Below, in pieces: positions 15,424 through 20,496 of a stretch of DNA of 20,496 nucleotides. Numbering within the stretch: position 1 is the first letter of the stretch; every line of letters starts with the position of its first letter. The notes under the pieces are model-generated. The model worked only from the letters and a program-made list of their open reading frames with translations. It made no database searches and was not told the origin of the DNA. Source of the stretch: a virus; IMG/VR virus record IMGVR_UViG_3300034374_005529, positions 1-20,496 of that record. One strand, 5' to 3'. The translations under genes and the position numbers were made by a program.

Positions 15424-16979
15424 TGGCAATACTCGCACCACATTCTGATCGTGCCGTGCAGGAGTATCGCCACCGCTCTGGTGCGCGTGATACGTATTGG
15501 ATCAATGAGCTGGTCAAGTATGTACGCTCACAAGGATTGTATGACAGCTTTAGGATTTACCCTTTTATGCCACGCACCAATGCGGATTCGGGATCTACTG
15601 CATATGGTTTGGGCGGGTTGACTGCAAATGAGATGCAGTTGGTCAACGGACCGACGTGGGGCGCGGGTGGGTTGATTTTCACAAACTCAACTCAAAGCGT
15701 AGACGTAACTATAACTGGTTTGCAGGACACATCAGATGCTGTACACATGGTATCTAGGGTAGCCTCAGATGTGGCGTCTGTACCAGATGCGGTAGACGAG
15801 GGGTGGGTTAGTTGGGTTAACGGTGACGGACGTTATTTGGCACCACGATTTACAGGAGCATTTTCTGGAGAGACGTGGACGGCATACATTGAAGGGACTT
15901 CTTTCGGAGCTTCGCAAAGGGTTAGTGCATCTCCTTTTAGTTGGACTGCTGGGGAGGACTTAGCCTGTTGGTCATCACTGACAAATTCGGGTCTTAAAGT
16001 GTGGAAAAACAAAATGGAGGCTACTAGCTTTGAATATGCCGGGGTTTCCCCATTGATAAATGGTAGTTCTGATCTTTCGCCATCTGCATTAGGTTTTGCA
16101 AGTGGATCTCTTAGTGGGCTTCTCCGAAGCGGAGGCGTTTATAAAACCCTATGCTTCCTCACCGGCACACTAACCACCGAGCAACGCGAAACCATCACGG
16201 ACTTGATCAACATGATCGGCAAGCCACCACCGTTGGAAGCGTTGCGTGAGTATGTGGCAGAGACGGGTGCGACAAACACACTGACGCTTGACCGCCTGAC
16301 CCGCTATATATCCGACGAGGGGCTGTGGGACAACTTCGCCCTGTACAGCATGACGGACGGGACGAACTACGGTTCTGGCAGTTCTGTAAAAGTGCTTGGC
16401 GGTTTGACCAGCAACGACATGACGCTGGTCAATGGGCCGACGTGGGGCGCGAGCGGGATTGCGTTTGCGAGTTCTAGCAGTCAGCATGGGAGCATTTCTG
16501 ATCCTATATCATCTGGTACAATTACTGTATTCCACCGAGCAACATTAGCAGAACTATCAAACTTTTCTGCAGTTTTTTCACAATGGGAGCCTTCCTCTAA
16601 CGAACGCTCATTTATGTATTACAAAAGTACAGTTGCCGACGAGATGTTTACTATCATCTCTGAGGATGGGGAAGTATTTGGACGTTATAGTGGTGGGGAT
16701 CAAAGTGCCGGGATTGATATTTCTCATGTTGTCCAGTATGGCTCAGATGGTGACATTTCTTATTATCTTAATAAATCTTTACAATCCATGTCTTTACAAT
16801 TTGGATCTGCTCAAACATCCAGATATGATTCTGCAACAAATTTTCTTTTAAATGCATTGCAGTCATCTGGTACACCTTTATCATTTGCAGATCAAACCGT
16901 CCACGCCCTAGCCTTCATCACCGGCACAGTCACCACCGCGCAAAGAGAAACTATCACGGACATGATCAATGAGCTCTAA
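15423..16979 (+). CDS. Receptor-binding protein with two LamG-like units
   Basis: This 518-residue protein contains two related units, residues about 25-265 and 287-518. Each has a helix (INELVKYVRSQGLYD, then LDRLTRYISDEGLWD), a GGLT-N-M-LVNGPTWGA motif, a variable beta-rich centre and an ending TGT[LV]TT-QRETITD[LM]IN. The motif order suits a LamG/concanavalin A-like sandwich. Such domains bind sugars or host surface glycans, so the protein is a good candidate for adsorption specificity. The ATG at 15423 overlaps the preceding stop; an in-frame upstream ATG at 15405 would overlap the fibre gene further. The unit centres are AT-rich, while the conserved edges are GC-rich. Confidence 0.75.
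   Translation: MAILAPHSDRAVQEYRHRSGARDTYWINELVKYVRSQGLYDSFRIYPFMPRTNADSGSTAYGLGGLTANEMQLVNGPTWGAGGLIFTNSTQSVDVTITGLQDTSDAVHMVSRVASDVASVPDAVDEGWVSWVNGDGRYLAPRFTGAFSGETWTAYIEGTSFGASQRVSASPFSWTAGEDLACWSSLTNSGLKVWKNKMEATSFEYAGVSPLINGSSDLSPSALGFASGSLSGLLRSGGVYKTLCFLTGTLTTEQRETITDLINMIGKPPPLEALREYVAETGATNTLTLDRLTRYISDEGLWDNFALYSMTDGTNYGSGSSVKVLGGLTSNDMTLVNGPTWGASGIAFASSSSQHGSISDPISSGTITVFHRATLAELSNFSAVFSQWEPSSNERSFMYYKSTVADEMFTIISEDGEVFGRYSGGDQSAGIDISHVVQYGSDGDISYYLNKSLQSMSLQFGSAQTSRYDSATNFLLNALQSSGTPLSFADQTVHALAFITGTVTTAQRETITDMINEL
15495..16217 (+). repeat. LamG-like unit 1 of the receptor-binding protein
   Basis: This is the first of two tandem units. Its edge sequence at 15641-15665 matches 16427-16451 in 23 of 25 bases, and 16160-16213 is similar to 16919-16970. 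The interior between these edges shows little similarity to unit 2. Confidence 0.8.
16281..16976 (+). repeat. LamG-like unit 2 of the receptor-binding protein
   Basis: This is the second tandem unit, about 780 bases downstream of unit 1. Its interior from about 16480 to 16880 is clearly AT-richer than the edges, with many TTT, AAT and TAT codons, and differs from unit 1. Confidence 0.8.
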
Positions 16980-17142
16980 TCTCAAACCATGCCCGTTTTG
17001 CGGGTCGGATGCGTACATCGGGATTGCATCACCGTCATCTTATTGGTCGGTTGGTTGCACAAATCACAAATGCCGTTGTGAATGGGTGAATCGGTTTAAG
17101 GATAAAAGTGAAGCAATAAAAATTTGGAACAAAAGAAAATGA
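16969..17142 (+). CDS. Lar-type zinc-ribbon protein (restriction alleviation family)
   Basis: This small gene of 57 residues is easily missed. It begins MSSNLKPCPFCGSDAYIGIA, has a second pair of cysteines in GCTNHKCRCEW, and ends with SEAIKIWNKRK. This layout (LKPCPFCG, second cysteine cluster, then EAI-x-x-WN-x-R) is characteristic of the Lar restriction-alleviation family and related phage zinc ribbons. Lar proteins of E. coli prophage counter type I restriction; that function is not proven here. It overlaps the receptor-binding gene by 11 bases and ends in an ATGA overlap with the next start. Confidence 0.85.
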   Translation: MSSNLKPCPFCGSDAYIGIASPSSYWSVGCTNHKCRCEWVNRFKDKSEAIKIWNKRK

Positions 17143-17489
17143 GCTTTGACACCCAATCCCTTATTGTTGCATTTCCTGCCAGTGAGCTGGCACAACTGGA
17201 ATCCCATCGTGAACAATACGGTGCAGAGTTGCCACTGGCTCCAAATCACCGCCGGGCGTCTGCCGAAACGGTCAAGACGCTTCTGGGTCACGACGACAAA
17301 GGAGATGGCGTGTTGCGAGCCGGGATAAGTCCTACATCCGTATCCGCTCGGCTACTCACCGACGGGCGATATGCGGTTGCAGGTCATTGGAGCCTGGCAC
17401 TCAAACAGGCGTGGGAAGATGGTGAAATTCAAGCCGAGATTTTGACGCCGGCACAACTTCAATCGCTAACACCAGAATCGGACATCTGA
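17139..17489 (+). CDS. Unknown protein in front of the lysis-like genes
   Basis: The 116-residue protein is not recognised. Its ATG forms ATGA with the end of the Lar-like gene, and its stop shares TGATG with the next start; an upstream TTG at 17124 is less likely. The sequence looks like a small alpha-beta fold: a strand (SLIVAFPASE), a helix (LAQLESHREQYG), a loop region with GHDDKGDG, then a helix-rich C-terminus. No signal peptide or membrane segment is present. Confidence 0.75.
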   Translation: MSFDTQSLIVAFPASELAQLESHREQYGAELPLAPNHRRASAETVKTLLGHDDKGDGVLRAGISPTSVSARLLTDGRYAVAGHWSLALKQAWEDGEIQAEILTPAQLQSLTPESDI

Positions 17490-17725
17490 TGACTCAGCCA
17501 ATTTACAAAATCATTGAAATTGCTCTTGCGTTGCTTATACCGCTCGGAATAGGCTTAATCGCATACGGAACTGTCACCGCTCAAGTCCATGTGAACACAG
17601 AGAGAACGTATGAAAACCGCAACCGCATTTCCACACTGGAGACAAAGCAGGCTGGATATGATTCTGACATTCGGTGGATCAAAGAAACTTTGTTGGAAAT
17701 AAAAGAAGAACTCAAAACACGATGA
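17489..17725 (+). CDS. Membrane-anchored coiled-coil protein (i-spanin or holin-like)
   Basis: This 78-residue protein has one membrane helix at about residues 8-30 (IIEIALALLIPLGIGLIAYG). A polar region follows, with heptads (about 37-76) ending in IKETLLEIKEELKTR. A single N-terminal anchor with a coiled coil outside fits an inner-membrane spanin, the partner of a lipoprotein o-spanin, or a small holin-like protein. It is directly followed by a lipoprotein gene (ATGA), which supports the spanin reading. No canonical signature exists for spanins, so the call is contextual. Confidence 0.55.
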   Translation: MTQPIYKIIEIALALLIPLGIGLIAYGTVTAQVHVNTERTYENRNRISTLETKQAGYDSDIRWIKETLLEIKEELKTR

Positions 17726-18150
17726 AAACACTGCTTATTATTCTGGCTTTGTTTCTGCCTGCCTGTGCTACTTTTCAAAAGCGCAGGATGGAGGGAGGCA
17801 GTGAACAAGAGCGGGCGATGGTTCACGGCGCATTCAACAGCCAGATCCCTTTCCTGCGTGCGAGAGGATTCAATGTACCAGACCGGCGGGATCAGGTGCG
17901 TCTACACCCACGGGCAGCCGATGGTCAGGTGCGACTGAAATCGGGTCGGGTGCAGGGCTACTTTAACGGGACTGACGGGCGCAAGATTGCTGGCAGGGCC
18001 AAGGGATTCTGGATTGAATACGCCCGCCCAGCTACGCCGGAGATGTTTGATCACGAAGTTAAACACCTGCTCCTCGGATGGGGCGGATACCAGGATGTAA
18101 ATGATTCTCACGACCGGCGTGCGTTCCCAGAGGGCGGAACGATCCGGTGA
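17722..18150 (+). CDS. Lipoprotein with an HEXXH metallopeptidase-like motif
   Basis: This 142-residue protein has a short signal peptide ending in LPAC (lipid cysteine at residue 15). The mature part contains FDHEVKHLLLGWGG (109-122), with HEVKH as a clear HEXXH zinc-binding motif, and H130 fifteen residues after the second motif histidine as a possible third ligand. It could be a lipid-anchored zinc peptidase acting in the periplasm. No named family was recognised, and HEXXH can occur by chance in 142 residues, though helix context and the downstream His support it. The ATG at 17722 is ATGA-coupled; an earlier start at 17674 would be out of keeping with the signal peptide. Confidence 0.75.
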   Translation: MKTLLIILALFLPACATFQKRRMEGGSEQERAMVHGAFNSQIPFLRARGFNVPDRRDQVRLHPRAADGQVRLKSGRVQGYFNGTDGRKIAGRAKGFWIEYARPATPEMFDHEVKHLLLGWGGYQDVNDSHDRRAFPEGGTIR

Positions 18151-18293
18151 ACTTACAAAAAATAATTCTAAAAAAGTGGTTGCAAATCGCGAGGCACTTT
18201 CCAATCATACGGATTATACCAGTCATAGGAGCTGGCAAACCCAAACCCAGAGAGCAGAATGAAGAAGATACTGATCGCAGTGGTGGTGCTTAA
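18147..18293 (+). CDS. Possible 48-codon amphipathic peptide gene
   Basis: A GTG that overlaps the lipoprotein stop (GTGA) opens 48 codons. Residues 1-30 are rich in Lys, Arg, Ile and Trp (LQKIILKKWLQIARHFPIIR) with a cationic amphipathic pattern, followed by a polar tail. It would fill the 108-base gap before the next lipoprotein and overlap that gene by 35 bases. No SD is seen apart from coupling, so this may be chance. Confidence 0.3.
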   Translation: MNLQKIILKKWLQIARHFPIIRIIPVIGAGKPKPREQNEEDTDRSGGA

Positions 18294-18459
18294 TATCGCA
18301 CCAGGATGTTCAACCATCCGAGACGCCATTCCGCAATCCGCTCAAACAAAGGCGGACTATTACGGCAAATATGAGTCCTACACCGAGGCCAAACTTGAAC
18401 TCATCCGAAAACGAAAAGAATACTGGCAAGAACAAGCCAGAGAAGAAGGAGTTGAATGA
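18259..18459 (+). CDS. Small lipoprotein with helical tail
   Basis: The 66 residues begin with a signal peptide (KILIAVVVLNIAPGC) whose lipid cysteine is residue 17. The rest is a charged helix (YTEAKLELIRKRKEYWQEQA) that could form a coiled coil. It may be a spanin-like or envelope lipoprotein. The ATG has weak purines (GAGAGCAGA) ahead, and the end overlaps the next start. Confidence 0.75.
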   Translation: MKKILIAVVVLNIAPGCSTIRDAIPQSAQTKADYYGKYESYTEAKLELIRKRKEYWQEQAREEGVE

Positions 18460-18671
18460 TGAAACGTTTGTTTGCACTTGTCATTGTATTTAGTGCTGGT
18501 GTTGGGTTGGTTGGTTGTTCCGATCGTGCTGGCGCACTGCTGTTTGGGGAGGACGACCAAGAGGATCAGAAGTTCTACGCGAGCGAGGGGGCGACGCAGA
18601 TCATCGGTGACGGAAATACGTTTACCGAAATCAATAACGCACCAGCACCCACACCTACACCTACGCCGTGA
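18459..18671 (+). CDS. Small lipoprotein with Pro/Thr tail (o-spanin candidate)
   Basis: This 70-residue lipoprotein has a signal peptide with the lipobox LVGC (cysteine 20), an acidic middle (FGEDDQEDQK) and a C-terminal PAPTPTPTP tail. Short, proline-rich lipoproteins of this kind are typical of outer-membrane spanins such as lambda Rz1. AAGGAG at 18446-18451 is seven bases before ATG 18459, so this start is preferred over the adjacent ATG at 18456. The end shares GTGA with the next gene. The function is inferred from features; the partner could be the protein at 17489. Confidence 0.7.
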   Translation: MKRLFALVIVFSAGVGLVGCSDRAGALLFGEDDQEDQKFYASEGATQIIGDGNTFTEINNAPAPTPTPTP

Positions 18672-19069
18672 GAGAAGTTTACCAAGGCACTGACGTGCAA
18701 CAGGCCGGGCTTATGTCCGATCCTATTGTACGTTTGTTGCCTGGCCCTTTTGCAAGTTCTCCATACGAACTGCACGATGATGTGATTTACTACAGCAAGG
18801 TAGCCAATAAAACCATCCTTGTGCCGGCCGGATTCAGGTCAGATCTTCTTTCAATCCCGTGGTTTTTTAGACGCATCCTACCGAAGGGTGGATATGGCAA
18901 GCGGGCTTCGATTGTACACGATGCCTTGTGCGTGTACCAACCCGATTGGTCTACCGGCAAGCTGGCAGCCAGAATCTTTTTAGAGGCGATGGAACTCGAC
19001 GGCGTTCCTCGGTGGCGACGCAAAGCCATGTTCTATGCCGTCTATCTTTTCGGCCCTCAATGGGACTGA
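18668..19069 (+). CDS. DUF1353 family protein
   Basis: The 133-residue protein shows the DUF1353 pattern: ILVPAGFRSDLLSIPWFFRR (50-69), then YGKRASIVHDALC (76-88), and a C-terminal helix with WRRKAMFYAVYLFG. The family is common in phages, often near lysis genes, and has no established function. The start is uncertain: GTG at 18668 is coupled to the previous stop, while ATG at 18713 would remove 15 residues and still leave the conserved part intact. Confidence 0.85.
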   Translation: MREVYQGTDVQQAGLMSDPIVRLLPGPFASSPYELHDDVIYYSKVANKTILVPAGFRSDLLSIPWFFRRILPKGGYGKRASIVHDALCVYQPDWSTGKLAARIFLEAMELDGVPRWRRKAMFYAVYLFGPQWD

Positions 19070-19091
19070 CTAAAAAACAAAGGAGAGAAAC

Positions 19092-20273
19092 ATGACGAAG
19101 CAAGAAGCAGAAGCATTGATCCCGTATGCCCGCAGTGAAAATGCGGTGCAGTATCTGACACTGATCGCCAGCGGTGAGGAAAACTCAATCCGTGGCATTG
19201 CTCGGAGGCTTGGCAAGGGCAGGACAACCGTGCAGGAGTCCATCAACCGCGTCAAGCAACACGCTGCTAAACATGGTGTGGACTTTAAAATGGGGATGCG
19301 TGGCGAGTCTGTTCCTGCTGGGTTCCAGTTGGACAAGAGTACAGTCCACATCAAAGACGGCGAGATGATCCAGCGTTGGGATCGGGTCACGCAGGACAAG
19401 GAGGACGCTCAGAAAGCGGTCATGGACGCAATCGAGTCCGCTTGTGCAGGGCTTCCAACTGCGCCAAGGGTTGCCACGCCAAAAGCCAAGGCCGACGGGT
19501 TGATCAATCTGTACACGATTGCAGACCTTCACATCGGTTTGTACGCATGGGGACGTGAAGGCGGAGAGAGTTACAGTACCGCAGACGCACGCAAGATTCT
19601 GTGGACGTGCTTCAGCGACATGATGGATCGGATGCCGGATGCGGACGATGCAATCATTTGTAACTTGGGCGATTGGATACATTACGACGGTCTGTTATCC
19701 ATGACGACGGCAAGCCACAACGTGCTGGATACGGACAGCCGATACCAGAAGCTGGCGGAGGTAGCGGTAGGCGTACAGTCGTGGATGATCGAGCGGGCAT
19801 TACAGAAGCACAAGCGGGTCAAAGTCATCAATGCCGAGGGCAATCACGACGAGGCTGGATCTGCTTGGTTGCGGGTGATGATGGCGCACGTTTATCGCAA
19901 CAACCCAAGAGTGACAGTGGACGATTCGCCTGCTCCTTACTACGCCCACCTCCACGGGCAGACGATGTTGGCTTGGCATCACGGTCACAAGCGCAAGGAG
20001 AAGGATCTGGGTGGGCTGTTTGCGTCTGATCCTGCATTCCGTGAAATGTGGGGACAGGCAAAACGGACGTACATCCACACGGGACACCTGCACTCGCAAT
20101 CGGTCATCGAACTGCCTGGCGCAGTGGTGGAACGCCATCCGACGCTTGCAGCCCGCTCAAGCTACGAGTCCCGTGGTGGTTGGCAATCGCACCGAGCCGC
20201 CAAAGCGATCTGCTATGACGACAAGGGCAACGAGCGGATGCGGGTGACGGTAACGCCAGAGGGGACTCCATGA
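19092..20273 (+). CDS. Metallophosphoesterase with N-terminal HTH
   Basis: The 393-residue protein joins a helix-turn-helix-like N-terminus to a calcineurin-type phosphoesterase. Residues about 20-60 (SIRGIARRLGKGRTTVQESI) look like a DNA-binding HTH. The catalytic motifs are complete: DLHIG (145-149), GDW (193-195), GNHDE (250-254), WHHGH (295-299) and GHLH (331-334). These resemble the SbcD/Mre11 nuclease subfamily, so a nuclease or phosphodiesterase acting on DNA is plausible. Similar HTH-phosphoesterases occur in many phages and have no firm role. AGGAGAGA at 19081-19088 is a strong ribosome site, and the end overlaps the next gene (ATGA). Confidence 0.9.
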   Translation: MTKQEAEALIPYARSENAVQYLTLIASGEENSIRGIARRLGKGRTTVQESINRVKQHAAKHGVDFKMGMRGESVPAGFQLDKSTVHIKDGEMIQRWDRVTQDKEDAQKAVMDAIESACAGLPTAPRVATPKAKADGLINLYTIADLHIGLYAWGREGGESYSTADARKILWTCFSDMMDRMPDADDAIICNLGDWIHYDGLLSMTTASHNVLDTDSRYQKLAEVAVGVQSWMIERALQKHKRVKVINAEGNHDEAGSAWLRVMMAHVYRNNPRVTVDDSPAPYYAHLHGQTMLAWHHGHKRKEKDLGGLFASDPAFREMWGQAKRTYIHTGHLHSQSVIELPGAVVERHPTLAARSSYESRGGWQSHRAAKAICYDDKGNERMRVTVTPEGTP

Positions 20274-20470
20274 GTTTGCGATACGAGCAATACCGTGCCT
20301 TGCATGCGACTCGAAAACTGCTCATGGACATCCACCGGCAGGACGTGAAGCTGGAGGAGTTGCAGAAGCGGTCGTATCAGTGCCTGCGACACTACCCATT
20401 CTTGGATGAACGTGGTGCGCCGATGTTTAGCCGGGATCCATTTGAGTGCCCAATCATAAATAGGCCATGA
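20270..20470 (+). CDS. Small unknown protein after the phosphoesterase
   Basis: This 66-residue protein is mostly one basic and aromatic helix region (YRALHATRKLLMDIHRQDVK) with a short PMFSRDPFECPI tail. AGAGGGG precedes the ATG, and both ends overlap neighbours (ATGA). I did not recognise a family. Confidence 0.7.
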   Translation: MSLRYEQYRALHATRKLLMDIHRQDVKLEELQKRSYQCLRHYPFLDERGAPMFSRDPFECPIINRP

Positions 20471-20496
20471 ATCTGGTGGGCGAGATTTTGCGGGTG
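20467..20496 (+). CDS. Start of a further gene, cut by the window end
   Basis: An ATG overlapping the previous stop opens ten codons (MNLVGEILRV) to the end of the window. Too short for a function; the repeated ATGA coupling is the reason to list it. Confidence 0.45.
   Translation, partial: MNLVGEILRV

Noticed and set aside
17146-17174. TTGACA-like promoter inside the unknown gene at 17139
   Set aside because: TTGACA is present, but the bases at 17 spacing (GCATTT) are not a usable -10, and the site is inside a coding frame.
18151-18258. Possible promoter with TTGCAA and TTATAC
   Set aside because: Neither pairing gives a spacing of 16-18 bases with an acceptable -10.
1077-20442. High number of GGATCC sites (about 12)
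   Set aside because: This is above the chance expectation of about five, but most sit in Gly-Ser, Asp-Pro or similar codons, so codon bias is the simplest reason. It only shows that the site is not avoided.
1-20496. CRISPR array, tRNA or insertion sequence
   Set aside because: No spaced direct repeats, cloverleaf or terminal inverted repeats with a transposase were seen.

Overview
The window is one continuous block of tailed-phage (Caudoviricetes) genes, all on the + strand, with siphovirus-type architecture in the phage lambda gene order. It could be a free phage or a prophage; no integrase, repressor or attachment site is visible. No host can be named. Lipoprotein signal peptides, a lambda-like head module and possible spanins suggest a Gram-negative host. 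Most genes have purine-rich Shine-Dalgarno (SD) sites or start on the stop codon of the gene before (ATGA, TAATG, GTGA, TGATG), so long polycistronic messages with translational coupling are likely.

Packaging and head (76-6834): small and large terminase subunits (GpA type), then a 149-base gap, the largest in the window. The gap holds a strong intrinsic terminator, two near-identical 20-base repeats and a candidate small RNA. Next come a gpW/DUF6148-like head-tail joining protein, the portal, an S49 (GpC-like) protease, a coiled-coil scaffold candidate, the HK97-fold major capsid protein, a second terminator and a 70-residue unknown.

Neck and tail (6831-13668): head-closure candidate, gpZ-like protein, gpU-like tail terminator, an unexpected Rossmann-like gene, the tail tube protein, a protein in the position of the tail assembly chaperone (its start region is open in two frames), the tape measure, and two tail-tip proteins of unknown fold. 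No recognisable Dit, Tal/gpJ or NlpC/P60 hub protein is present.

Adsorption (13670-16979): a good sigma70-type promoter ends exactly seven bases before the ATG of a tail-fibre-like protein, so that message may be leaderless. The next protein is made of two tandem LamG-like units with AT-rich interiors and conserved edges, probably the receptor-binding protein.

Lysis and accessory (16969-20496): a 57-residue Lar-type zinc ribbon, an unknown, a membrane-anchored coiled-coil protein, a lipoprotein with an HEXXH motif, a possible 48-residue amphipathic peptide, two more small lipoproteins (one with a Pro/Thr tail), a DUF1353 protein, an HTH-metallophosphoesterase, a small unknown and the first codons of another gene. 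No standard endolysin was recognised, so the lipoprotein cluster is the least explained part of the window.
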